A stretch of 64,000 nt of DNA from contig CM072908.1 in assembly GCA_037013685.1 (NCBI GenBank), forward strand, positions 4,663,001 to 4,727,000, read 5' to 3'. The stretch comes from Acridotheres tristis. Its lineage: Eukaryota; Chordata; Aves; Passeriformes; Sturnidae. The notes under the pieces are model-generated. The model was not told the origin of the DNA. It searched no databases and worked only from the letters and a program-made list of their open reading frames with translations. Position 1 is the stretch's first letter. Each line of letters opens with the position of its first letter. The position numbers and the translations under genes were made by a program. Positions 36,721 to 49,669 of the stretch are shown one piece after another.

Positions 36721-39649
36721 TTCCTCCAGCCTGGGCTGTTTCCAGGGAAAAGGGGCCAAGAGTAAACTCCCAGCAAAGTCTGACAGCGCTGATTCATCTT
36801 TATTTCAAAAACTCCCTCTGCCAATGCAAAGGATGCTGACTCCGGGAGCTCTGCATAAATTTGTCGTCCGTGAGTCATCAGAGCTTTGTTTGGGAGGTCT
36901 GCTGGGAAGAAACCTTACCGCATGGCTGGGAAAACACACTGCGAGCCAGGTGGAAATTAGGAACTGTCAGATCACAGCAGCAGAAAGCCCAGGGCAAAGA
37001 ATGAGAGGCACCTGCAGGTACAACGCAAGCCGGGGGAGAAGGACAATGATCTCAGCCCTTCCTGCAGCCAAAGGAGGCAGAGAGAGGCCGAGGAACACCT
37101 GGAAAATTCTGAGCAGCGGGAATTGAAGTCACATCTCTGGTCTGTGCTGCAGCATCCCAGCTGCTGGGGCAGCACCGAGCCGGGAGCTGCACACAGAATC
37201 CCAGCTGGGGACGTTTAACTGTGCTCATTCCCTCAGATACGACATCAATTTAAGGAACAAATATTTTACATTGAGGGTGGAGAAGCCCTGGTGCAGGTTG
37301 CCCAGAGAAGCTGTGGCTGCCCCATCCCTGTAAACATTGCGGGTCAGGCTGGATGGGGCTCGGAGCAATCTAATGGAGATGTCCCTGCTCATGGCAGGAG
37401 GTTGGACTAGATGCCCTTTAAAGCATCCTTTAACTGGCCTAGGATTCCATGATTTATATGATTTTAGGCTCAGATTATCTTTGGCAGAGTCCAAACAAAC
37501 AGACCAGACACTACTTTGCATGTTTATTTCACTAAAGACACAGGAACCATTTCTGCCCTCACACGAACAAGAGATTCAACTTCACCTTCTTATCGATCTC
37601 ATGGAGGAAACAAAAATTGGGCCACTTGGTTCATGTCTTCAGCATTCAGGTGCCTGTTTTCTTCCTCCCTAACTGTGCCTGCTGCTCTCTCTGACCATGT
37701 CCCACGAAATCTTCCCGGAGCTCTTTGGTAACTTATCTGCAGAATCCACTGCAGAGCTGCATCCAGCTCTGAAATATTAAAGTATAATTCGGGGGGGAAA
37801 AAAATAAAAAAGAAAAGAAAAGAAAGAAAGACAATTATGCAAGAGGCTACCTGCAAATCCTTTTTCTCTATTTCTTTAGCAAAACTTTTCCAACTTCAAG
37901 GCATCAGGGGTTTTAGTGTTGCAGATGAACTCACAGGGGTACTTTTCCTCCTCCCCAATTCCATTGTGCATTAGGAGAGTGCATTGGACGTTCTTAACCA
38001 CCAAAGCAACCCAATAATCGTAGAAAAGCTGTCCTCTGCTGAGGACTGTGTCACTGGAGGGAGGGGCACTCTGGGGATACGAGGGAGTGAAGTGGGGAGC
38101 TGTTGAGGGCTGTTTGCTGCTCCATTTGCAGAGGGTTTTCCAGAGGAGCTCCCCATGGACAGCACAGTCAGCACCAGAGGCCACGCTCCATTCCACACCA
38201 CTGCCCACAGCCACTGCACCGGCCGCTCCACGCCCCTAAAAACCACAGAGCAAGACAACAAACCCTCTTGTCTGGGCTGCTCTGGGAGCTGTGTCCCTGC
38301 TCACACCCACCCCCTTCCCTCCCGGTGGGCTGGGAGCAGAGGAGCTCAGCAGAGCCTTCCTCTCCCCCTGGACACACTCCAGGCAATGCTCAGTTTGGCT
38401 CAGTACATTTTGCTCCTGAGAAATGATCCTCCCTGAGGTACAGAAATGACATTTTCCACCTCACTGAGTCTCACCTGGATTTTCCTCGCAGCTGACACCT
38501 GTGTTGCTGTGCTGAGTCCCACACATGATGCAGAGCCAGATTTCATCCTCTGGGTTTCTGTGCTTACCACAACACCCTGGGATCTATTTGGCACGTACAA
38601 AATTCCTTATGGTCCCCCCAGTTCTGCTGGTGCCATTGTGAACTCCATCAGCTGCAGCAACTGACCCTGCACAGAAAATAACCCCTAACACAACACATAA
38701 CCTGACTCAAAGATTCTCTTTCTAGGTGAAAAGAAAATAAATGAATATTAGGAATAATGAGAATGATGTGCCCCTTGTTAAGATGCTGGAGCTCAGTTTA
38801 GAGGAGCTGTGTTTGCACACAGTGAATGAAATCTGTGGGCTCTGGCCTGGAAGTGTGGGAGGAAGGAGAAAGGAGAGGGAAATCAGCCCCTGCCCCTCAC
38901 TGAGGGGGAGCTTTTTCTGCAAGGACTCCACTGCTGGAGCCAGATTTGCTCATGAGCAGATTTATTCAGATGCAGCAACACAAGCAATTTAAAAACACCA
39001 CAGCTGAATCACCATCAAGCCAAGTGCCAGGAAAAGTCCAGCTAATGCACCTTTATAGGGCCCTGCCCTGGAATGGCTGCTGAGAGATCTCCCAGGTCAT
39101 TTCCTGAGCTGTAGCAGTTCATCTTCTCCCCAGTGGTGACCCCGAGATGCAAAGGGAGAGGTTCTGTGCTGGAAGGGGTCACACGGGGACAGGAGAGCCC
39201 TGGAAATGCAGCCCGGTGGAGAACTGCTTCTCTTCCATGCCCAATTATCCCCCTGAACAGACAACAATATGCCACAGCAAAATGCGTGAAAGGGAGAGAA
39301 GAAACTGCTGAAATCATTACACCGTGAGAACAGACGTCTCATTACTGTGGTACTTCACAGCTCCAGAAATACCCTGTGTGAGAAACGGGGTCATTCCAAC
39401 AATGTTCTTTGTAGCAAAGGCTTTGGGGATGGGGGAGGGCTCAGGAAAGAATATTCAGCAATTATCCTTAATGAGGTGTTGCCTGCTATGAATGGTAGCA
39501 GGTGGGACCTTATTTCTTGAGTCAGAAATCAGCATTTCAGTGGTGCAAGGCAGAGACTCTGGGAGGAAAAATAACAGCTAAGGAATTTTGCATTTCTTCC
39601 AGCACTGCACTGTCACAAGGAGGGCTGGTGGAACCACTGGCTGCGTGCA
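36721..39649. other. Non-coding stretch
   Basis: One CR1 at 37.3 kb and an AAAG-rich run near 37.8 kb. A 112-codon minus-strand frame at 37876-38214 is unsupported. Confidence 0.6.
37250..37460 (+). mobile_element. CR1-type LINE 3' fragment
   Basis: AGGTTGCCCAGAGAAGCTG, CCCATCCCTG, GGTTGGACTAGATG and ATTCCATGATTT. The GGTTGGACTAGATG form is typical of less derived CR1 copies. Confidence 0.8.
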
Positions 39650-40557
39650 TGGGGATGGATGGATGGATGGATGGATGGATGGATGGATGGATGGATGGAT
39701 GATGGATGGATGATGGATGGATGGATGGATGGATGATGGATGGATGATGGATGGATGATGGATGATGGATGGATGGATGGATGGATGGATGATGGATGGA
39801 TGGATGATGGATGGATGATGGATGATGGATGGATGGATGGATGGATGGATGGATGATGGATGGATGGATGATGGATGGATGATGGATGGATGGATGGATG
39901 ATGGATGGATGATGGATGGATGATGGATGGATGGATGGATGGATGGATGGATGGATGATGGATGGATGGATGGATGGATGGATGGATGATGGATGGATGG
40001 ATGGATGGATGATGGATGATGGATGGATGGATGGATGATGGATGGATGGATGATGGATGGATGATGGATGATGGATGGATGGATGGATGGATGGATGGAT
40101 GATGGATGGATGGATGGATGGATGGATGGATGGATGGATGGATGATGGATGGATGGATGGATGATGGATGGATGGATGGATGATGGATGGATGGATGATG
40201 GATGGATGGATGGATGATGGATGGATGATGGATGATGGATGGATGGATGATGGATGATGATGATGATGATGATGATGGATGATGGATGATGGATGGATGG
40301 ATGGATGGATGATGATGATGGATGGATGAATGATGGATGGATGGATGAATGATGGATGGATGGATGATGGATGGATGGATGGATGGATGATGGATGGATG
40401 GATGGATGGATGGATGGATGGATGAATGGATGATGGATGGATGGATGATGGATGGATGGATGGATGGATGGATGATGGACGGATGATGGATGGATGGATG
40501 GATGGATGGATGGATGGATGGATGGATGGATGGATGATGGATGGATGGATGGATGGG
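39650..40557. repeat. 0.9-kb GGAT tetranucleotide tract with GAT insertions
   Basis: Long runs of GGAT are broken at irregular intervals by single GAT units (GGATGATGGAT), with one pure GAT run at 40255-40275. It gives an artificial His/Pro/Ser/Ile minus-strand frame of 364 codons. It probably varies in length between individuals. Confidence 0.98.
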
Positions 40558-42709
40558 TGTGATTATTCCTGCTCAGACCATGGACATCAGCTCTGGAAGG
40601 TTTCTGCAATTCTGATGCCTGTGTCATGCAAGGCAAATGGAGTTTTGTAGAATTCACTTTAAAGCAAAGCACTTAAGGTTTGGCATCAGAGGCAGCAATT
40701 AAACATATTTCTGCCTTCCTTCAGATGTAATCCAGCAGCTCTTGGCTGAAAGACAATTTTGTTTGGTTGAGTTTTATTCTTTCAGAAAAAAAAGTCTGAA
40801 ATGCACAGAAGAAAATTACATAAGTGGTGCAGAAAGGAAAAACCCTAAAGGACTTCGAGAATATTTTGGGTAGTTTATCAAAAGTAAGGCTTTAGTATGG
40901 CTTAATTAATATATAAATATCTTTGTAGAAAAGAAATACCAGCTCTGAAAGGGCTCTAATCAGTTGGTGCTGGGCACAAAGAGAAGCTGAACTCAGATAC
41001 AGACTCTGCTAGGACAGAGTACTACAGGATTTCCCTGGAAGGTCAAATTAAGAAGCATTCCTGAATCAATACACCCCAGGCAAGCCTGAATCACTGCACA
41101 GGAGAGAGGAGCCCAAGAAAGAAGTTCGGGGAGTCTGTCAGTTAAACACTCCAGCTGCAGGAAAATTCAATATCTAAGAGAGTGAATACATTGTGCAGAT
41201 GGCAAGATGTGAGTTTAATAACGAGCACGGTGTATTTATATTGCAGATTTTCTGATGCAATGTCTGTCCCCACACAGACCTTTCCCCAGAGCTTCATCTG
41301 GAGGAGTGGAGGCCCAGAGAAGCTGACTTTGGGCAAGGAGATGAGCCTGGAGTTAATTCCCCCTCACCCAGCACAGCCACTGACACTGGCATACAAGGAC
41401 AAAGGATTAACAGGAAACCAACCCTGCAAAATGCTGCAGAAGTCAAGGTGACCCCAAACTTAGCAGAGCAGTACAAAAAGGGGGCTGGCCCTATTTCCAT
41501 CAGCATCTCATATCTAAGATAACATGTCCAGAGCTGCTCTTTAAAAACTGCCCCTTCTTTTTCCTGATATGAACCAAATGTAGCCCAGCCTGAAATTGTC
41601 CCCTGCCCCCAGCACCTGTCAGTGCCCCTCCTGTTCCTCACTGGGGAGTAGGAGATGATTGTCCATGGCCAGCAGGGCAGAACCTGCTCTGCTGTCACCT
41701 CCAGGTGAGCTCATCCCTGCACCACAGCCAATGTCCCTCATCCCAGGGGGCTCAGCACTGTTTGTGTCAGTGCTCGTAGGGCCAGAGCATCCCTGGTGTG
41801 TCCCAGCAGTCCCAGAGCAGAGACCTTGGCTGGGTGTGAGCCCAGGGAAGGGCTCGGAGGCTGCCCCGGTGTCACTCAGCAGTGCTGGGTGTGCAGCTCC
41901 TGCCACTCTCCTGAGGTGAGCCCAGGCACGATGGACTCGTGTCCCCTGTGCCCAGCCCTGAGCACACACAGCTCTGTGTCCCACGGCCTTGGAGGAGCAT
42001 TTACAATCAGCACTGGCACCAAGGACTGAAACAAGCCCCTGGCTTTGCTATCTGGGACTTTGGGAGGGGATCCAGCCCCTGGCAGGGTTGTGCTGTCTGC
42101 ATCCTCCTGCCAGCAGCACACACACAGAGCTGAACAGCCTCAGGCAGCAGCTTCAAGATGAGAAAGTGATCCTCCTGATCTGTTTCTGGATGTAGCCTTC
42201 TCCCAAAAAAGCCACAGCTCTTCTAAAAAGGAGCAATTAGTTCTGCTTCATGTGACAGCACAGACAGAAGGATGGAGGCATGCAGCTATTTAAAGAATAT
42301 TTGTCAAGATTCTCACACAGGGACAGAATGACAGTTCAGCACAGTCAGATCCCTTCAAACTCACCTGAAACTGGGTGGCAAGTCCTGGGAGCCACAGAGG
42401 CTGTGCCACTGCCAGAGGAGCCTGGCTGCCTGTCAGGTGCTGCAGGCACTGACAGGTGACAGTGACAACAGTGGCTTTTCTCTAACAGAACACATTTATA
42501 ATACATAAAGGAACCTTCAGATTTTCTGGGGTGAAAGAGCCATTTTTAGCCTAGGTTAAATTAATATTAATATATATAATTCAGCTGTTCCCAAAGCTAT
42601 TTATTGTACCTGCTGGCATTTTTAAGGAATGTGACTGGATTAATGGCTGCCCACCACCCTCAGTGATTCCCTTACAGGGTTTTAAACTGAAGGAGAATCC
42701 ATTTAGAGT

Positions 42710-42917
42710 ATAAAGAAAATTTTTACAATGAGAGTGGTGAGGCCCTGGCACAGGGTGCCCAGAGAAGCTGTGGCTGCCCCTGGATCCCTGGCAGTGTCCA
42801 GGGCCAGGCTGGATGGGGCTGGGAGCAGCCTGGGACAGTGGAAAGTGTCCCTGCCCATGGCAGGGGGACAATGGGATCAGCTTTAATGTCCCTCCAAACC
42901 ATTTTGGGATTCTATGG
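42710..42917 (+). mobile_element. CR1-type LINE 3' fragment
   Basis: GGTGCCCAGAGAAGCTGTGG, CAGGCTGGATGGGGCTGGGA, CCCATGGCAGGGG and GGGATTCTATGG. Confidence 0.85.
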
Positions 42918-44917
42918 AAAGAACCAAGTCCCACAGCCGTGAAGAAAGCACAGAACATCTCAGTATTCTGTGATGGCACACAATGAAACAGGGACCACTC
43001 CCAGGAAGGGAAAGAACCCTCCCAGTGCTCACCCTGCCCCAGCATTTCCCTCCCAGCTGAGGATTCAAGTTCCACATTGCTGACACAGCTCAGAGGGAGG
43101 TTTGGCTCTGGGTGAGCCCTCCAAGGCTCCTGTGCTGCTTCTTCAGGCGTGCAGACCTCGAGTGGAGCTGCCAGGAGGATGAATCCCTGTCTGTGTGCAC
43201 AGAACCTGCCACACCAAGGTGACACTTACACCTCCTCTCCTGCCACCCACCACGAAAACCCCAAACCATTCCATTGTTTCAGAGCCAGAGCACAGTCAAG
43301 CTCTATTTTTAAGACCTCCTTGGCTAAAATAACAATAAGTATTTCCATAACGTGGTTTTCCACATTAATTTATTGTAGTTCTTTTTCTTTACATGGCAGA
43401 CAGACAACAGAGCTTTCAGTCTTCCAGAGCAATTCAGAGCCCAAGCACAAGGCAGGTCCCTCCACATCTGCACACAGTTTATTTTTAATAAACTTCTCAG
43501 TGTCAGCATTGCCATGAGAGCACTGCAGAGCTGCCAGTGTCGTCCTTGCAAATTCCACATGCAAAACCTGAGCTTCTTCCCCACCCTCTCCTTGAATTTT
43601 CACAAGAACTTGTGATATTGGTCAAGGGCAAAATTTCACGTTTCATCAGCAGGCACGGGGGAGGTTAAAAATTTGCTGCAAAACTGTGAAATTCTGCCTT
43701 GGGAAAAAATGGCATACTTTTCCTGAATTCACTGTGAATGAAATCTCCTCACTGGTCCAGAGAAATGACACCATTTTGAACTGATGCTTTTTTCCTGCAA
43801 GAAAAATCACAGCTCCTCCTCCCCACCCCATCCCCAAAAAACCCCCCCTGCATTTCTTATCTGAGGAAAAATGATGAAGTCTGGTGCAACCATGGGTTAT
43901 TTCTTGATGGTGGCATGGATATTTTTCTGCTACAGCTCAGACTGTAATGGATCCTTCAAACAGACCAGTACAATATAAAGCTGTTCACTGTGGTCTCTTG
44001 GTTGAGTCACATGTTATAAAACTTTAAAATTTTACAACCAGGGACATAGAGACGTGCTTTTAAAATTGTAAATACATATTTACAGGCTTGTGTGATAAAC
44101 CAGAATTTCTCTGGGAAAAACGTTCCTATATCACAGCAATGTACACACCTCTCTCCTTGAGTCTGTCAGTTTTTATAGTCGATAACACTCTAAAAAAGGC
44201 AGCAAAAATAAATTGCACAGGAGTGACCTCTAATAACCTCACTGGGATGCCTTAAAGGCACTAAACTGGGCAGCATCCACGCCAGAACTCCACACTCCAT
44301 TTAACTGACTGGAGCTTGAGTGGGTCTGAGCAGAATGGATTGTTTAAAGCACTGTTTGGGCTCTATGGCAAGAAAACTCTTCCTCAGCAACAATCCTCAA
44401 GTGACCAGTGATAATTTATACACTTACTGTGATCTCTGACAAGGTGAGCTACAAAACTACACTGGGAAAATCAATCATAATCCATCAATCACCAATAATA
44501 CTGGTGATTTAAGTCAGAGTACATGGGGTTCATCAGCACTGTGTACTTCTTTTTCAAGTGATTTAGATACTCTCCAGACACACAGGAAGAGCATTCCTGT
44601 TTGAAAGAACAGGGTTTGCCATAACAAAATTACATGATGAGAGGAAGGACGAAATGTGGAGAGAAAATAGAAAGGTAACATGCAAAACCAAAGTGAGACA
44701 AAGTGATCAGAGAGCTGTGTGTGCACACCAACTGCTTGGACATGGACATAAGGCCAGGAAACTTCGTTTTTTGTGCTATTTGACCAAAATTTACCAAACT
44801 GCCTGGCAGATCTGGATGCTCACTTCCAATTCGTTTGAATGACTAATGAGACACTCAGTCTTCCAAGGCTACTGTGAAAAATCCCAGCCTTTGTTTACAA
44901 TTAGTACATCTCTTTCC

Positions 44918-45098
44918 AGAGGAGATTACTGCTAGCAAAAAACTCCAGAGGGAACAAACCCTAGAGATTCTCCAACCCAGGAATGAGACAGAGCAGCCAG
45001 CAATGGCACGAGCATCTCAGTCTCACAGTCCTGCACTTCCACCAGGGAAGGGGACTCAGCTTTTTATGGCTCATCCAGTTCTCAGCCTTCCCCCAAAC
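44918..45098 (+). repeat. Dispersed direct repeat, copy A
   Basis: About 180 bases, from GGAGATTACTGCTAGCAAAA to CAGCCTTCCCCCAAACC, clearly related to 47638-47843 in the same orientation (shared ATGAGACAGAGCAGCC and TTTTTATGGCTCATCCAG). It is either an unclassified interspersed repeat or a local duplication. Confidence 0.75.
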
Positions 45099-46965
45099 CA
45101 CAATTGCTCTCAGAAAGCCTCCAAGAGGGGTTTATCCAAAAAATCTGTAGTGAGATAATACAAGATCCTGAAAAAACCTTTTCTTTCCAGCTCAACACGC
45201 GCCTGAAACATTTTTATGGTGGACAGTGTTTCTTCTTTAAAGCTTTTCTATTAATTTTGAACAATGTGATTTTCATCAGAACTATACAAAATTAACTGCT
45301 TTCAGCAATTCCATACATATATATTTTATCTGTCATATCTATATATGAAGATATATATATATAAAATTGATCCTTTTTTTGACTTTTTCACAGTGGTGGG
45401 AAGGAGCACCCACTGGGCACTTGTTTCTTCTTAACCAAGGTGTGCACACACAGATCTGTGTTTATCTGTGTGGAGTGCAAAGTCAAGGACAGGAATAAAT
45501 GGACTGAAACAAGAAGGAAATACAACAATCAACCCCTTTGGCCCCCTTAAAAAAATTCCAAATTGGATGCTACGTTGGCAGGGATCCTGGCAAATCATTT
45601 GTTGGCAGAAGGAAACCTTCACCTCATGGCTGAACTGGGCAGAAGTTGTGCCCAGAACTGGCAGATGATAAACCTGGGTGTGATTGACCCCATCTGGGGG
45701 CAGGAAAGAGCTAAGAGACCTTTCTGCACTGCATTTTACCAGCTGACCTGTGGGTTTCTGGAATTTTCTTTACTGGCTGTCCTCATGGATGGCCTCTGGA
45801 TAGGATCCCCAAAAACAAACACACAGGTCTGGAGACACAAACACAGGTGCTCTGTTTAAGGACAAATGTTTTATTTAAGGATAAGTCTGGCCTGATACTG
45901 CACAGCAACACCTGTGTTTGATACTGTCCCTAAATAAATAAATCCTGACCCCAACCAATACAAGTTATGGCAGCTCTTGAGAAATGGATGCTTGTCCCTT
46001 CATGGAACTGAGCTATCAGTGCATTTCCCAGGGATCAGTAACAGGTGATCTTCCCAAAAACCACGTGTCCTGATGCCCTTCAAAAGCAACAGCATCTGCC
46101 CCTTAAAGCTAATGGCACAAAGTCAAGAGACTGAGGTACCCAGAACTCACGTGTGGAAACCTCAGGGACACCTGCCACTCCCTTCAGGGGTTTTTTGTGG
46201 GATGCCCAGTTCTCTACCCGTTAGGATGTAAAGCAGAATCAAAAAGGATGTAACAGTCTTTTCAGAACTGAATTGCATAGTTTGTTAAACCCTCTGTGTT
46301 CTGCCAGGGAGAGGAGACTCATGCAGAGCCATCCACGGTTATTTTGCCTGCAGAGGCCTGAACACTTCCCCATGCTGCTCTCCATGCTGGCACGGGGGCT
46401 CCACACCCTGGGGGACCCCAAAATCACCCTGTGCCCAGCACCCACAGTTCATCACTCTCTGGAGAAGGCAGGAGCCTCTCTGTGCTCCCTCCCTTGGAAG
46501 GAAGGGTGAGATGACAGAAGGACATCACCACCTCAGCAGAAGAAACCACTGTCCCTGTTGTCTGCTGAGGAACCCATCTCACCTCATCTGAGCAAAGCAG
46601 GAGAGGATAATGCTTCAGGATTACTTCACCTCAATTTTTCCAGTCAGAAGTTTCTGGTACCTGAAAATACAGAGACATTTAATCAGAAATAGTTCAAGGA
46701 GTCACAGTTCCACGTTCCATGGAGCTGGAAGCAGGACAAGTCATTCAGTGACCACTGTACAGAGAAGAGACACCCGTTATTTAATTTTGCTTAGATTTCC
46801 CACAACTAAACAGTCTGTGCACCAGCTAGGGATATTAACATTCATTAGCAACCACCTCCATTGTTCAGCAGATAGCAAACCTCAGAGTATTACTAACTAT
46901 TCCCTCAAATGTTGTTTTTTGAATGGTTTTAAGAAAAAATAAACTTCAGGCTACATTGTCTTGAT

Positions 46966-47998
46966 TTTATTGGTACTCATTCTCACCTCTAGCTTTATAC
47001 ATGTTAAGTATCCTGTTCCTTAATTGTTATATCAGTATAAATGAGTTTATTATCAGCAAGTTAATGCTGGGGAAATGAAGAAAACAGTGTCCTGTTTAAA
47101 CCAACAGAAAATCAGCTCAGCCTCACCAATACACGGGGCTGGGTCATTAATTTGCCCAAGCCCATAGTGCTGCATTGCACAGTGTCTCACCACGCCCTCA
47201 ACTAAGGTTTTTTCATCATATCACAGCACTGCAATTTGCACTGTAATGCTGGTTTTTTAACTGTGGTGGGCCACCAAAGCAGCCAGCAAAATGCACATTC
47301 CCAGGTGTGTATTTTTTTTTTAAGTTAATATTTGTCCAGCATTCACCCATTCAGCCTAAAAGATCCCACAGCACTTGGCCCACTATTACAGATACAAACA
47401 CCACTCCTTCCAAGACAGGGATAAAACCCATCCTTACAAAAATTATCACCATCTTCAAGCTCCCTGGGATCCAGAAGAACAAGACCTCAGGTCTTAAAAA
47501 TATTGACCAAAACTCTCCTTAAACCTTCCATGAGGGGTGAAGGGCTGACTACCCTCACACATCCTTTTGATCCACAGTAAGTACCCATGACTAAGGAAGA
47601 TTTTATCCCTTTGGAATGAGCACATCACACATTTCAAGAGGAGATTATTGCTAGCAAAAAGCTCCAAAGGGAATCAATCCTAGACACTCTCCAGGCCAGA
47701 AATGAGACAGAGCAGCCGGCAGTGGCATGAGCACCTCAGTGGTCTCACAGTTCTGGGACTGCAAGCATCATTTCCAGCATGGAAGGAGATGCAGCTTTTT
47801 TATGGCTCATCCAGATCTCGGCATCTCAACCTTCTCCCAGTCCACATGTGCACCGGCCACAGGAGCAGTGTGCCTGTCCCGAGGAGGGGCTCAGCTCTCC
47901 CAGGTGCCCTGCACTCCTTGGCCACCCAAACACGGCAGCTCTGGGAGCCCTGTGCTCCCTCCCGGGCTGTACCTGCTGCGCTCTGACACGCCCAGGGG
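46966..47998 (-). other. PRDM2: Putative PRDM2 3' UTR with poly(A) signals
   Basis: This stretch follows the TAG at 47999 on the minus strand. The first AATAAA hexamers downstream are at 47046-47051 (about 950 bases after the stop) and 46966-46971; the second is followed by a T-rich stretch, as expected for cleavage. The UTR would include one copy of a repeat also found at 44.9 kb. The true cleavage site cannot be fixed from sequence alone. Confidence 0.4.
47638..47843 (+). repeat. Dispersed direct repeat, copy B
   Basis: The partner of 44918-45098, with small insertions. It falls inside the putative PRDM2 3' UTR. No TG...CA ends or target-site duplication were visible, so an LTR pair is not supported. 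Confidence 0.75.
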
Positions 47999-48107
47999 CT
48001 ATTCCTTGAAGAAGTGGGATGTGCTGGAGCTGGATTTCTTGCACTGTCTGGCGCTGGGGTTATGCGAGGAGGAGGAGGGACATCTAGAGGCCATGCGGAG
48101 CCTGGAA
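47999..48107 (-). CDS. PRDM2: PRDM2 terminal coding exon
   Basis: Reading leftwards, a long pyrimidine-rich tract ends in TTTGCACAG at 48108, an excellent acceptor. The large exon leaves two bases (AG) of a codon. The first base here completes AGT (Ser), and 35 more residues follow before TAG at 47999-48001. The tail is basic and Ser-rich, starts SRLRMASRC and ends in SHFFKE. As I recall, the mammalian PRDM2 C-terminus has a similar 'LRxASRC ... FFKE' pattern, which is why I assign it here; I could not align it. It is too short to show as a notable open frame by itself. The match of phase, splice site, strand and order makes chance unlikely. The function of this tail is not evident. Confidence 0.85.
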
Positions 48108-49669
48108 CTGTGCAAAGAGGCAGAAGAGCATCAGGGACCGGGCACAAACAAAAAACACAGATGCGTTTTAGCATGTGCTTTAGAATGCCAGTGAGAAAAG
48201 AAAACGACATTCCACCCACACTGCAAGCACCAAGAGCCACTTGGGAAGGCAAAAAGGTATTTTTGCCTTGTTCTGAACTTACCCTGGGGGTTTATTGAAG
48301 CTGGAAAGAGCTGATGGCCACTGGGAGCAGCGTCCGGGCTCCCACCCCGCGCCCCAGACCCTCCGCCCAAGAGTCATGTTCTATTCTCTCAGCACAGTCC
48401 TTATTTTAAAATACAAGTCCAGGTTTTAAAATACACATATTTATGGAAAAGGAATTTTCCTTTACCCGATCACATTCCACCTCTGGTCATTCCTCCCCAG
48501 GTCTAGGTGGGCAGAACTCTCGTGTCCCTATTGCACTGACAGACCCCACACGTGAAGGTCCCAGCAGCGCCTTCACTGCACTCCACACTTTAAACCAAGA
48601 GCCCCAAAGTGAAAATCTGAGATTTTTTTACCATAAAATTTTAATTTTATGCCTCAGTTGATTGTGATTTCAAGAAGAAAGCCTGAAAACATGACTTGAA
48701 ACAAGGGAAGACCAACAGCTTCTGCCCTATTCTAGACATACAATCTCAGCTCAAATGTATCCTCAAGCTAAACTTCCATACACTAAAAGATTCCCAAAAA
48801 TCCTCTATTTGTTTTTCAATTCAGCACCTTTTGCTATCATGCACAAACTTGTCTGTTTTCCCTCACACCTGTGCACCCCCACAGGTAATTACATCTCTTC
48901 CTTCTCAAGGCAAATTCTTCAAAATTCTGACCAAACCCAACCACTTCTGTTCTTCCAAGGGAACATCTTTTGAAATACCATTTTCAGCAACACGTCTAAA
49001 AAAAGTTAAAAGCCAGGTTTCTCCCTGGGTTATTTTTAGAATTCAATAGACACCCTTTAAAGGAGATTTCAGTTTGTCCTTACACACAGTGTAACTGCAA
49101 GTTAGACATGAAGAAGTGCAAAACTTTCCATTACAACAGAAAACCAAAACCACAGAAATTTTGAAAAGTAAGCAATTCAGTTATTTTCAAATTAAAATTG
49201 GTGGTTGAAATTGCCTGCCAAAAGTTTTGTTATTGTTCTGTGTAACTCATCCTCTGCAGCCTTTGTGAATTCAATCCTGAAACCTTCAGCCAATGTGGAA
49301 GAACCAGAAAGGGGAAATGGGGAGGTCAACAAAAGCCAGATTTTTGTTGTTCCATATAAGGACTGTTACCAAGGGAAACAGCAGAATATCCAAAGTCAGT
49401 TTAGTTTGTTTGGCTTCAGATTTTTACTATAACTAGAAGACGGAAATTTTAGTTTCCTTCTGTTTAGAATGTCTCCATGTAAGTAATGCTTTCTGTCAAA
49501 ATATTAATTATGACTTCTTCAAGTTCTTCCATAATCAATGACATCTGTGTGCTCTTGAAGGCAGGGCCTAGATCCTATGGGACACCTAAAGAAAAAAAAA
49601 GTTAAAAGCTCAAATCCAAAGAGACAAAATATCAGAGAAAATCTGACCTAGGTTTTCAAATGCACACCC

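Larger units (their letters stand above)
40558..46965. other. Non-coding stretch between PRDM2 and the CpG island
   Basis: A CR1 at 42.7 kb, repeat copy A at 44.9 kb, a short TA run near 45.35 kb and a weak plus-strand exon candidate at 41247-41447. Confidence 0.6.

Noticed and set aside
37876..38214. 112-codon minus-strand frame with ordinary composition
   Set aside because: No convincing splice sites, promoter or recognisable family; within chance for this length of sequence.
39578..40672. 364-codon His/Pro/Ser/Ile minus-strand protein
   Set aside because: Translation of the GGAT tract.
44918..47843. LTR pair of an endogenous retrovirus
   Set aside because: The repeated blocks are only about 0.2 kb, lack TG...CA ends, and no retroviral genes lie between them.
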